A stretch of DNA of 64,000 bases from Cordilura impudica. Taxonomy: Eukaryota; Arthropoda; Insecta; Diptera; Scathophagidae. A model generated the notes under the pieces. The model had not been told where the DNA came from and ran no database searches. It saw only the letters and a program-made list of their open reading frames with translations. A program made the translations under genes and the position numbers. Positions within the stretch are counted from its first letter, which is position 1, and every line of letters begins with the position of its first letter. Location: NCBI GenBank assembly GCA_963682025.1, contig OY821519.1, forward strand, positions 103,054,480-103,118,479. The letters are read 5' to 3'. Positions 34,856-45,429 of the stretch are shown here, in pieces.

Positions 34856-35325
34856 CGTTTTTCAATTTCCATTACCCATTTTTCATTTTTCGTTTTTCTT
34901 TTTTCATTTTTCATTTTTCATTTTTCATTTTCCAAATTCCATTTTTCATTTTTCACTTTTCATTTTCCATTTTTAATTTTTAGGTTTTCATTTTTCAATT
35001 TTTAATTTTCATATTCCATTTTTCATTTTTCGTTTTATTTTTAGTTTTTCATTTTTCAATTTTCATTTTTCATTTTCTATATTCTATTTTCCATTTTCCG
35101 TTTATCATTTTCCATTTTTCATTTTCCATTCTCAATTTTTCATTTTCCATTATCCGTTTTTCAATTTTCATTTTCCATTTTCCATTTTCCATTCTCCATA
35201 TTTCATTTTCTATTTTCCGTTTTTCATTTACCATTTTCCATTTTTCATTTTTCAATTACCATTTTTAATTTTCCATTTTTCATTTTCCATTTTCCATTTT
35301 TCGTTTTCATTTTTTCTTTCATATT
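34856..35325. repeat. Diverged TTTTYCA heptamer array
   Basis: Continues directly from the TTTTTAA array, with units such as TTTTTCA, TTTTCCA, TTTTCGT and TTTTCAA at the same 7-bp spacing but poorly homogenised. It is probably the ancestral or older part of the tract. The minus-strand frame rich in NEKWKMEN-like repeats is a by-product of the period, not a gene. Confidence 0.88.
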
Positions 35326-35579
35326 GGCGATAAAAAAAAATATGTGGCAATACTACTAACATAGCTCATGGTAGTTTTTTGTGTGTTTTTTGAACTGTGA
35401 ATGTTTTTGTACAACTATTATGTTCAACCACTAAAATATTACAACAAACACACCAGGTTTTATGTTTTTTTAGAGGTATCTACATATTTTTGCTCGTGTC
35501 TAAGCAAAAATTAGCCCATTGTCAATGCGAACCTGCTGATATTATTGTAACCTTACCCAGCAAAATGGTCTTTTTTTGT
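35326..35579. other. No gene seen
   Basis: AT-rich spacer. A 62-codon frame at 35397-35585 lacks motifs. Confidence 0.45.
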
Positions 35580-35584
35580 GAATG

Positions 35585-35765
35585 AGCGTGATTTCAACAG
35601 ACAGTCGGACAGACGGACAGAAGGACATCGCTATATCGACTCGAGCTGTAATAGGGATCAGGAATATATATACTTTATGGGGTCGGAAATTAGTTTTTCG
35701 ATGCGTTACAAACGGAATGACAAACCTATATATACCCTCTGCCACAGAGGTGTGGAGGATACAAT
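35585..35765 (-). mobile_element. C-element copy 2
   Basis: Reverse-orientation C-element: GGACAGACGGACAGAAGGAC, ATCGCTATATCGACTCGAGC, TATATATACTTTATGGGGTC, then the terminus ATACCCTCTGCCACAGAGGT, GTGGAGGATA. Its GGGATCAGGAATATATATAC string recalls non-coding repeats common in Drosophila. Overlapping frames on both strands are by-products. Confidence 0.68.
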
Positions 35766-35767
35766 TA

Positions 35768-35825
35768 TATGCAAAAAGTAACAACAAAATTAGACGCAGC
35801 AAATTTTTTTGTTACTTTTTGCATA
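35768..35825. repeat. 58-bp perfect-stem hairpin
   Basis: TATGCAAAAAGTAACA at 35768-35783 is the exact complement of TGTTACTTTTTGCATA at 35810-35825, with further pairing of AAAATT and AAATTTT towards a short loop (AGACGCAGC). It lies immediately after the C-element terminus. Confidence 0.85.
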
Positions 35826-35918
35826 GAAATTTATTTTAATTTTATTTAAAAAAAAAAAAATTAACTGGCCGCTTACACTTCAAAAGCATAGAAGTTAGCA
35901 CTTAAATCGATTGAGGAT

Positions 35919-35972
35919 TAAACAGCAGCACAAAGTCATTATACCCAAACCACATAGTGGTATAGGGTATAA
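35919..35972 (+). mobile_element. A-element copy 15 (54-bp solo tail)
   Basis: Only the last about 54 bp of an A-element: AAACAGCAGCACAAAGTCAT, then TATACCCAAACC and CATAGTGGTATAGGGTATAA. It is identical to the young consensus, so it is a recent, extremely truncated copy. Confidence 0.88.
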
Positions 35973-36662
35973 CAATAAACTATGTGAGTCCGATCACAGT
36001 GGAAATGTGTAGATATCTATTTACACATCAATTAAAATCAAGCAGTAAGCGTCATCTATGTGTCACTTATAGCAAACCACTACAGGTACTCATCTTATAT
36101 GAATATTATTTATTATTTCAACTGGTTGTTATAGTTGGGGCTTTCGAATAAGCTGACAGAATTTTTATATTAGTAATAGCGTTATACTTGTGGTGTTGCT
36201 GGATTATATGTTATATATTTATTGTGAATTTTTTAACGTTGTTAAAGCGGATGTTGTGTAATTAGCTGAAATAATCTTATATCATAATTTTTGCACCAAA
36301 ACACTCATACTTCACACCGTTTTTGTCTTCCTTCTTACGCCCACCCCTGGGCGTATGTGTACACATCAAAAATTTAAGTTTTGTTATTTAAGAAATCTAT
36401 AGTATATATCATACGTGAAGGTAAATTTTTAGTTCCCTTTTTAAGCAATATGCGGACACGGAGGAATGTGAGAATTGGCATAGTCATAGTTTATGTTTAA
36501 TTTATCTTAGAAATATATTAAATTAAATAAAATAAAATAGTTATAATAATTCGTTACGCTCTGTTAATAGGAATGATTTAAATTATATATCAGACGCTCT
36601 GTGTAGAATTTTGAAATGCTTAAATTGATTAACATACCTTTAGGCTCATTTAAATATTTATA

Positions 36663-36696
<34 letters not shown>

Positions 36697-37533
36697 TTAA
36701 AACAACATTGGGAGACAAAAATTCAATGAAAAAATAACATTTCCTAGAATTTACACTCGAATTTCGTGTGCTAGGCTATACCAGTATTAATTAAGAAGTT
36801 ACAATTTTCTTTATTGTAATATTTTTTGTACTTTTTATATATTTGATGCCACCATATTTCCGGAACTATAAAGGTCGGGAGTTCAATTTAAATATTTCTT
36901 ATTTAACTAAGTTACAACATTTTAACCAATTTTGAATTAATTCTGAGGGGGTGCGGCCGACCCAATAGTTGCTTCTAGATAAAAGATCCCATATCTCATG
37001 ATCCACCAAATATTTAATATAGAAATGCCCCATCTTTTTATTGAGCTTGTTGGCTTACTCTCTCATCTTTATTTTGTTTCAATTGTATTTTTTTGTTTAA
37101 TTTTTTTAATATTTTTGTGTTGGTTAAAATAAATTTGAGCTAATTTTCAAGATAATAAATTAGCTGAGATAGTGAAGCTGCTGCATCTGCTTTAGCCAGT
37201 TGTGTGTGTTAAAGTACAAAACAAAACATTTATGTATAGCACGAGTATATAGTAGTTGTACAACTAATACTAGCTATGTTTTTATCTTGTCACTTAATTT
37301 ATACTCACAGATTTGTAAGTTTTTCAGTAGCTTATGCTACAGCTCCCTTTGAAAATTTTAAAAATTTCATTGAAACTTTTTTTGCCAAGTATCTTAAGTT
37401 AACATAGTTAATACTTGCAGAAGGCCGGTGATGGTATCCTACGTTAGATAAGACAATGGAATTTTAATAAAATTTTTAAGAGTTATCAAATATCCTAGAA
37501 AAAAACATTAACAAGGTATAGTAAAATAACCAC
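35973..37533. other. No gene seen; B-element scrap at 36745-36790
   Basis: AT-rich, with a TA microsatellite at 36667-36695 and a 45-bp B-element scrap (CCTAGAATTTACACTCGAAT, TTCGTGTGCT). A small hairpin ACGCCCA-CCCC-TGGGCGT lies near 36338-36355. Confidence 0.5.
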
Positions 37534-37822
37534 AGGCTAGGTCTGAGCATGCACCGATTTTCACCAATTTCGACAGCTTTCGTCCTATGGTCGATAGAAT
37601 CTTATATACTAAATTTCATCACATATTCATATTTACAATCTGTAGTTGATCTAAAAAGTTATATGGAGACACATACGGACGAACAGGCAGATGAACGGAC
37701 GTTGCTAAATCGATTACAAAAGTGTGTCTGAGCCGATCAGTGTAGGTAATAGTAAGTCTACATCAAATATTTTTGATGGTTGCAAATATCAGCACATACT
37801 CATTAGTGTTATAAGATATAAA
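37534..37822 (+). mobile_element. A-element copy 16 (diverged tail part)
   Basis: Aligns from GGCTAGGTCTGAGCATGCAC to a decayed tail (CATTAGTGTTATAAGATATA). The GACG run is reduced to scattered ACGGACG. Confidence 0.78.
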
Positions 37823-38899
37823 AACATAACAAAAACAAAAATCAATAACATTATTAATTTTGAAGTAGTTCGCTTATCTTTTGCTGGGAACTAAGACATT
37901 CCAATTTGAAGAATTATGATTTATTTTCCAAGCGTTTTCAACTATTAGGTATACTTCCACGTAAGTACATTTAAATGTAAGTTGAATGTACAAAATGGTT
38001 TTAAATTTATTTGATAACGTTGTTGTTTCATTGCGGCTTGTAATTGTTACTTGTTATATATATGTTGTTCGCTGTTATTATTATATTTTGTCTGGATTTT
38101 AAGTTATTCATGCAACTTATGTATAATTTTTGTTATAGACATTTCGAATGCTTTTTGTGACAACTTAAAATTTTTTTTACATCGTTTCTTCGTTTTTGTG
38201 CAACAATGTCGTAAACTGTGCCTATAAACCATTATCTTTAAGAATGGTATTGTATTTAAATCGGAATAATATTGACGTTTTCTTTGAAAAGCCTTCTTCG
38301 TATTAAACAAGAGCGTATAATAGTGTGCATCAAACTACAATTATTAAATAAAATTAAAACTGTTCTGGTGGTTTATCTTATAAATATGGGTAGATATACG
38401 AAAGGATATTTTATTCTATAGTTCTGAATAATTTTAAAAATATTTTTTTTAGCACATAAAAGTGGCTTCATTATTTGCAGAATAAACTGAATCCGATCTC
38501 TTTAATGTTTTAAAGAAGCTTTAAGTCTTTTGATGAACGCAACGGTATGCTCTATAATGCCACTAATGACTTACGGGTTTATACAATTATATTCCCGAGT
38601 ATGGAGATTGATTTTCCACGTAAATATTTTTAAACTTTAAAAAATTATCCAAAATTTTAGTCGCAGTTTTCATAAAATGTAGCTTTTAGATATATAAATT
38701 GTGCCATACGAATAAAATACATTTTACAGCACATTGGTTTAACGAATGGGCAAAACAAATACGGAGTAGTGCAAATGCGGAAATTAAAAAGAATTTTGTT
38801 ATATTTTTTTTAGAAAATATAACGGTTATATCAACTTGTTTATTAGAAAATATTAACTCGTACATCATTAATCACTGAACTAAACTGAGTAAAGTAAAT
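37823..38899. other. No gene seen
   Basis: AT-rich. Two frames of 60-68 codons (38104-38310 and 38686-38868) have no motifs. Confidence 0.5.
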
Positions 38900-39270
38900 C
38901 CAAGAAGATTGACATTGTGGGACTTAAAAAAAAATTATATACAAAAGAGAATATTTGAAAAAGAACAATAAAAATGTAGAGAGAAATCCTGATTCGGGAA
39001 AGAAATATCGGTTACAAGACTTAAAAGTTTGCCGTAAATTATAAGCTCAAATTGCGAACTACAGCGCAAAATCTTTTTAGGTTTTGGGAAACAAATATCA
39101 ATGTCATAAAAATACGGATGACAAATATCTGGAATCTATGGCAGTTCAAAAGAATGCAGAGTCTCCTCTTTCATAGTAACTGAGTACAAATATGTGATGG
39201 ATGATGAGTCGTATTTTTCAGTGGAGAGCAATAAATGGCATGTAACTCATCACGTGCCTTGATCCTTCTG
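38900..39270 (+). pseudogene. Possible relic of a Tc1/mariner-type transposase
   Basis: Plus-strand reading at 39184-39237 gives YKYVMDDESYFSVESNKW. The DDESYF block matches the first catalytic-Asp segment of some IS630/Tc1/mariner-type transposases. Upstream, recurrent Lys- and Arg-rich remnants (CRKL, IANYSAKS) fit a decayed N-terminal half. No termini were found and the frame is broken, so the call is tentative. Confidence 0.35.
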
Positions 39271-39397
39271 AATATGAAGCACCCATATTATATATATATA
39301 CGGTTGGTAACAATACAGAGGAAATTTTGCAAAAAACTGAATTTTCCAATTTTGCCTTCTTTTAGTAATTGCGCGTTAGTTCTTAAATTTATATATA

Positions 39398-39766
39398 CTA
39401 GCAGATTCCAGCGCTCGAAATTCGAGTGCAATTTCTAGGCAGCTTTATATTTTTTTTACTTACCCAATTCACAAACGAACACTTTTATGGTTTATTATTA
39501 TTGTGAATGAAGATAACAAACTCATTAACAAACACATTAACAAATTTTATAAAACACACATAGCATATGTATAATTTTATGTATGTGTTAGTAGCAAATT
39601 TAAATTCAATTTACTCAAAATAAAGGAAAAAATTTAAAAATCTGAAAATCAGCAAAACGGCTAAAAAGAAATACCTTTCAAATAATATACGATTGGCCAA
39701 AATCGCGATAAAACGGCAGAACAAAACATCGGTCACAAGAAATCGCTTAGCCTATTAATATTATAG
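39398..39766 (-). mobile_element. B-element copy 4
   Basis: Reverse orientation: CTAGCAGATTCCAGCGCTCG, AAATTCGAGTGCAATTTCTA, ending AAGAAATCGCTTAGCCTATT. It is close in length to copies 1-3 and flanked by TATA-rich sequence. Confidence 0.82.
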
Positions 39767-39985
39767 ATATATATTTTTTTAAACATCATTAACTTTACTT
39801 GTTAAAATTAACAGATACAACTCAAAATATCTAGATATTTTAAGTAAATGAGATTATTCGATAAGGTAATTAATATTTGTTATTAACAAAGGAGCTCTAG
39901 ACTAAGTGTTGATGGACATTGTATACCAAAACAAATTCTTTGCATTTCATTTCAAAATGCACATAATGGAATTTCCATTATATAT
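39767..39985. other. AT-rich spacer
   Basis: Short spacer between a B-element and an A-element; nothing recognisable. Confidence 0.5.
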
Positions 39986-40518
39986 TTTTACCCCATACCA
40001 CTAAATGATAAGTGTATAGTAACATTGTGTTGATGTTTCTAGCTACCATAAATATTTGACCTGGACCCATCTTTTATTACACCTCTCGAATCCTTCCGTC
40101 CGTCTGGGTGTCCTTGTAATCAAACTAAAGGTTGCAGATATGAACATATTTTTATGAAATATAGTAAATAAGCTTCTTCCGGTCATAGAATAAATGATAC
40201 AAATGGTCCCTATGAGATCGACTTAAGTTGCCACATTATCAAAGTTATCACATAGATCTCAATCAAGTTAGGTTTATGTATGTCTATTACATCCAAAAAC
40301 AAGTAATCGGTCCATTTTTCGACCTAGTATCCATAATAAATATAGCATCCGATATGAACTTTTTCATATCCAAAGGAAAAAAAAATAATAACAATGCCAC
40401 TCAAATTTGGTTTATGCTCATTTTTTATATCTAATTAGTTGGACCTAGATTGGGTCTCTAAATGCATGATATAGGGTATCGTATGGTCGGTCTAGACCGA
40501 CTATCATTTTCTTACTTG
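39986..40518 (-). mobile_element. A-element copy 17 (internal deletions)
   Basis: Both ends are recognisable: a diverged tail, TACCCCATACCACTAAATGA, and a head with near-perfect palindrome and CTTACTTG. About 250 bp of the interior are lost, including much of the GTCC run and the AATATTTTTGT box. Confidence 0.85.
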
Positions 40519-40619
40519 TTGGTATTGGAATGATTTTAGCATTCTTATACTTGGGAGGTTAAATGTTTGTTGTTAATATCTAGATACATAAATGAAAATT
40601 TTTTTGTTTTTAGCTTTGT

Positions 40620-40800
40620 GGGTTTGTTTGTAGATTTGACATTAATAGGTGGCTAAACTATTGGACCAATCTTCTTCAAATTTGCGCAGATATAAGTTTG
40701 TATCGGCACCTCCCATACATGGTAAAGACATATCATCATATATCTGCAGAACTATGATGGCCAGAGTCTTGAAGCTTTCTGCACGTCAATTGGTTGTTAA
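40620..40800 (+). mobile_element. E-element, left part (split by mariner)
   Basis: Fifth dispersed family, recognised by GCACCTCCCATACATGG, CTATGATGGCCAGAGTCTTG and CGTCAATTGGTTGTTAATA. It is interrupted at a TA by the mariner and continues at 42061. The same order of motifs occurs at 44726-44885, so the uninterrupted target can be reconstructed by comparison. Confidence 0.68.
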
Positions 40801-40802
40801 TA

Positions 40803-42058
40803 AAGGGTCCGCCATCTAGCGTTTTTTTTTCAACTAGTGCTTAATTCGTGAACGGTAACACTTAGCTCATGTCCGATTTGACAAATAATTAGTTTTATCC
40901 TTCCGCTGAAGGAATATGATTGTGTATATGCTTGAACAACGCTGGGAAATATTGCGACATTACTTTGAAAATCATGCTAATGTTGCAGAATGTGTGCGAA
41001 AATTGCGTACGGATTTTGGAAGAAGAGAAGCACCGTCAGCTCCGTATGTTCGTTATTTTGTGAAAAAAGTGAAAGAAACTGGCATCCTCATCGATAAACC
41101 AAAGCGTGCAGAGCCAAAAACAGTGCGAATACCCGAGAATATTGCTGCTGTGGCAGAAAGTGTGCGTGAAGCGCCATCAACATCAATTCACCGTCGTTCT
41201 CAAGAATTGAACATTTCGGAGGCATCATTGAGACGAATTTTGCATAAAGACCTTGGTATGACGCCATGCAAAGTCCAATTGGTTCAGGAGTTGAAGCCAA
41301 CTGACCATCCAATGCGTTTTCGCTTCACTAAGTAGGCCTGCGATCGACTTACAAAAAAAACCGATTTTGCCAAAAAAAATCATCTTTTCAGATGAGGCTC
41401 ATTTTGATCTTGGCGGATATGTAAACAAGCAAAATTGTCGCATTTGGGGCACAGAAAACCCGCACGCATACATTGAAAAGCCGATACACCCAAATCGAGT
41501 CACTGTTTGGTGCGGATTTTGGTCCAGAGGCATAACTGGGCCATTTTTCTTTGAAAATGAGCAAGGAGTGGCCGTTACAGTCAATGGCGATCGTTATCGG
41601 GCCATGTTGAATGAATTTTTGTTCACAAAAATTGATGAGGAGGGTATTGGCAACATTTGTTTTCAACAGGACGGCGCAACGTGCCACACAGCCGAAGCTA
41701 CACTCGATGTTTTGCGCAATGTTTTTGAAGATCGTATTATCAGCCGCAGAGCTGATGTCGTTTGGCCACCTCGGAGCCGCGATTTGACACCGTTGGACTA
41801 TTATTTGTGGGCTGCCCTCAAAGAGAAGTGTTACGCCAACAAGCCAGAGATAATTGAAGCTTTAAAGGACAATATTCGTGAAGCCATTTTTGAAATACAG
41901 CTGCACACAATCGATAATGTGCTTAAAAATTGGACCGATCGTATAGGCTACTGCATGGCCAGCCGAGGCAGCCATTTGAATGAAGTTATTTTCCATTAAT
42001 ATTCAGTAGTTTTTTTTTATAGCATTTAAAAAAAAAAAAAGTTATTTGGCGGACCCTT
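40803..42058 (+). mobile_element. Full-length DD41D mariner (rosa-like)
   Basis: Complete 1256-bp element. The inverted termini are AAGGGTCCGCCA (40803-40814) and TGGCGGACCCTT (42047-42058). TA is duplicated at 40801-40802 and 42059-42060. It sits in an E-element. A single transposase gene fills it, with short untranslated ends. Confidence 0.93.
40916..41999 (+). pseudogene. DD41D mariner transposase, two disabling mutations
   Basis: The first part (40916-41335, 139 aa) holds the N-terminal DNA-binding helix-turn-helix half: YMLEQRWEILRHYFENHANV, then SIHRRSQELNISEASLRRIL. The second part (41367-41999, 210 aa) holds the DDE/D catalytic domain: D in IFSDEAHFD (residue 9), D in QQDGATCHT (102) and D in TPLDYYLW (144). 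The last two are separated by 41 residues, the signature of DD41D mariners such as rosa. The breaks are a TAG at 41333-41335, probably from TGG (Trp), and one extra A in the run near 41371-41380, which shifts the frame. Everything else is intact, so the insertion is fairly young. Confidence 0.93.
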
Positions 42059-42060
42059 TA

Positions 42061-42255
42061 TAAGTAGTCGTACCAAAAAAGGCGGGATTGAGTTACTGAG
42101 CGTGGCACCTCCCATAAAAAAATATTATCTGGAGTACTATAAACCCGACAGTCTTGAAACTAGGTCTGAGTTCACGAATGATGAGTGTGAGAAGTTTTGT
42201 GAAAAATGGGTGGAATCAAAACAGTGGGCGTGGCACCTCCCATACATGGTATATA
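42061..42255 (+). mobile_element. E-element, middle part
   Basis: Continues the split E-element: GGCGGGATTGAG, GTGGCACCTCCCATA, GGAGTACTATAAACCC, then GTGGGCGTGGCACCTCCCAT, ACATGGTATATA. The CACCTCCCATA motif comes twice about 130 bp apart, suggesting an internally tandem organisation. It is then interrupted by the foldback element at a TA. Confidence 0.65.
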
Positions 42256-42257
42256 TA

Positions 42258-44721
42258 TTAGAGTGGTCCCACGTTATATGGACATTTTTCAAATTGCGAT
42301 TTTTGGGATAGGCGGGGTCCAGTTTGTTACCTTTCAATATAAAACTAATAAATGTGAAATTTGGGGACCATCGGATAAAGAGAAGTCGCGCCGGAAATCG
42401 ATTGAAAATTTCAAGTGTGTTTATATGGGGGAAATATAACTTTTTTTTGAGATTTTTCTAACATTTCGTTCTATTGTTTAATTTTTCCGACAAGTTGTTG
42501 TAAGAATCAGGATCAGTATTTAACTATCTTTTCAGACCACTTTTGTGCCAAAAAAACTAGATTATGAAATTTGAGGCATTTTTTTCAACTTTGAGAGATT
42601 GATTGAAGCCATAACTTTTTGTCTCTATACTTATAAGTAATCAGATATGAAGTATTGTTTTATTACCACGTTGTATAGCGCATTGAGACCAAAAATGGAA
42701 AATTCTTTTGAGAAAATTTTGAAAACTCCTTTTTCAAGTTTTAAAAAATTTTCTTAAACAAAATTTAAAAAAATGGATCTGGCACCTTAAAATTTTATTA
42801 AACGCAAGTCGGAGATCAACTTTATGCATTTTTAGGTAAATCCCTGTGCCAATATTTTTTTTAACAAGGATTTTATTTTTGCGGATTTCGATAAAATTGG
42901 GATTTTTGTAAAATATTCTGTAAATGTACTTTTTTTTTAAATACTTTATATCCAAAATTCATCAGTTTCCTTCTTTTAAACGTTATATTTCATCTTAATA
43001 GCTTAGGGTTTCGGAAAAAAATAATATGACCCCATTAACCCTTTGGAATTGGGGTCACATATGACCCCAAGCTAATAAAAGAAAATTTATTCAAAAAATT
43101 CAAATATTTTGCAAATACTGTTGTATTTTTAAAAGCGTTATTATAACCAAATATGTATGTCTTCCATTCCTTAAATTTGCGATAAATCCGATAACGTTAA
43201 CCCATTATTTGCCAAGGCCAGCTTTTGTTTTTAAGATATTTCTAAATAAAGATTACTGAAAACGAGTTTCTCTATTAAACTCGATGAAACCACTTTTTGG
43301 AATGGAAGAAATATAATTCGGTAAAGTTTCTTTTTATTAAACCCTTCATTGCTCCTGGAATCGTAATTATCCATTCTGATATATCTCTGGTGAAATTGTC
43401 TGCTTTTGCTCGCGAATATAAATTTAAACAACTTTCAAATAATGTTGTTATAAAATAAGAAGACCCACGAGTGACCATAAGCTAATAAAGGACATTTTAT
43501 TCAAAAGAATATGAAATATAAAATTAATATAATAATATAAGTGATTACAGAAAGCAATTTGAATCGCACACTAAATCATAGTTAAATACACCAAAATAAA
43601 TAGAATTACTTTTATATATCATATTATTTTGAATTAATTGTTTGTTTGTTTTTATACATAAAATTATTTTATAACAAAATTGGTTAAAAGTTGTTTTAAT
43701 TTATATTCGCGATCAATAAGCAGATAATTGAACCAACAAATTTATCACAATCGATTATTTTGACCTCAGAAGCACTGAGGGGTTAAATAAATAAAAATTA
43801 ACTGAATTATTTTTCTTAAATTCTGAATAGTAGTTTCATCGAGCTTAATGCAAAAACTCATCTTCGGTGATCTTTATTTAGAAATATCATAAAGACAAAA
43901 GCAGCCTTTGCAAATAATGGGTCAACGTTCTCGGATTTATCTCAAAATTTAAGAACGGAAGATGTACATATTTGGTTATAATATTTTAAGTGACGCTTTT
44001 AAAAATTCGGCAATATTTGCAAAATATTTGAATATTTTGAATAAATTGTCTTTTATCAGCTTGGGGTCGTATGTGTCCCCAATCCCAAAAGGGTTAATGA
44101 GGTCATATTATTTTTTTCCGAAACCTTAGGCTATAACATTTAAAACTGGAAAAGTGATGAATTTTTGATACAAAGTAGCTAGAAACAGTACATTTACAGA
44201 ATATATCACAAAAATTCCATTTTTCTTGAAATTCGCAAAAATGAAATCATTGTCACAAAAATTCTGGGATAGGGATTTACTTAAAGATTCACAGAGTTAA
44301 TCTATAGCATGTAGTTTACAAAACCATAAAGCGCCAGATTCATTTTTTAAAATTTTCATCAAGAAAACTTTTTAAAACTTTTTTTTGGCACAAAAGTGGT
44401 CTGGGTCATTTGCTATTTCTTGGCGAATTTTTATTCGCTTTTGAATTTTTATAACATTTTGAAAAGATAGTTTCATAGTGATCCCGATTCTTGCAACAGC
44501 TTTACGGAAAAATTGAACGTTAGAACGAAATTTTCGTAAAATCTCAAAAAAAAGTCATATTTTCCCCATATAAACACACAAATTTTCAATCGATTTCCAG
44601 CGCGACTTTTCTTTATCCGATTGTCCCCAAACTTCACATTTATTAGTTTTATATTGAAAGGTAACAAACTGGACTCCGCCTATCCCCAAAATCGCATTTG
44701 CGTTTTTAAGGATCACTCTAA
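42258..44721. mobile_element. 2.46-kb foldback element with arms of about 1.2 kb
   Basis: Inverted ends TTAGAGTGG (42258) and CACTCTAA (44714-44721), with TA on both sides (42256-42257 and 44722-44723). The arms can be followed inward for more than 1.1 kb. GGGATAGGCGGGGTCCAGTT pairs with AACTGGACTCCGCCTATCCC. AAGTCGCGCCGGAAATCGAT pairs with ATCGATTTCCAGCGCGACTT. The GACCCCATTAACCCTTTGG segment (about 43027) pairs with the GGGTTAATGAGGTCATATT segment (about 44093). CGCGAATATAAATTTAAACA (about 43410) pairs with GTTTTAATTTATATTCGCG (about 43692). Only about 150-200 bp in the centre are unpaired. Arms differ by scattered changes. No transposase frame is seen. The TA flanks suggest mobilisation by a Tc1/mariner-type enzyme. 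Confidence 0.87.
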
Positions 44722-44725
44722 TATA

Positions 44726-44885
44726 CATATCATTTTATGTCTACAGTACTGCGATGGCCAGAGTCTTGAAACTTTGGGCATGTCAATTGGTTGTTAATGT
44801 GAGTAGTCGAAAAAAGTGGGGCGGATTAGGTTAGTGGGTATGGCACCTCCCATACAAAAAATATAGTGTACCATATCGTGCTTCG
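44726..44885 (+). mobile_element. E-element, right part
   Basis: Right flank of the foldback insertion: CTGCGATGGCCAGAGTCTTG, GTCAATTGGTTGTTAATGTG, GGTATGGCACCTCCCATACA. It repeats the motifs at 40740-40800 and 42061-42250, so the E-element is internally repetitive. Confidence 0.65.
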
Positions 44886-45429
44886 CTATGACTTACGCCG
44901 AATGTCATTTTTTTTTTCTAAAAAGTGTTTCCTATGTTCACTCCACGAAGAATATAAAATAAAACTTTTTGCTTTTTTTATAAAATTTCATCAAATAATT
45001 CTACTAAAATTCATTCACTTCAAATAAATTAAAATAAAATTGTTATATAAAGAGAATACTTGGCTTGAATGATTATGTTTTGATTTGAAAATAAACAGCT
45101 GTGTAGGGTTTTTGGGCGCCAATTTTAATTTGACTGAAATTTATATGAATTTTAGCGATTTCCGTATTAATTTTATTTATTAATATAAAACGAAGACAAC
45201 AAATCTTCAATTATATTAATGTGTGATTGATACCTGTTCACTTTTTGGAATCTACAGTGAGACTTCTTGTCTATCTGTTTTTGAGAATATTATGCTACGC
45301 GCCCTCTGCTCGTTCGTCTGCAACACAATTGTCCGTCTGTCAAACAAATTAAAAATTAGTCTGTTAATATTTCAAATCCAACAGATGTAACAACAATTAT
45401 TCCCATATTTAAAATTGTTTTACTGATAT
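44886..45429. other. No gene seen
   Basis: AT-rich DNA between the E-element and the mariner relic. No supported frame. Confidence 0.45.

Noticed and set aside
35070..35255. NEKWKMEN-like repetitive protein frame
   Set aside because: It arises from the 7-bp TTTTYCA array read in reverse (three 7-mers make seven codons); no start context or homology.
41088..41687. Minus-strand frames opposite the mariner transposase
   Set aside because: Shadows of the real plus-strand transposase reading.
42102..42439. Frames at the foldback element's left arm and adjoining E-element
   Set aside because: They cross element boundaries and are not conserved in the right arm.
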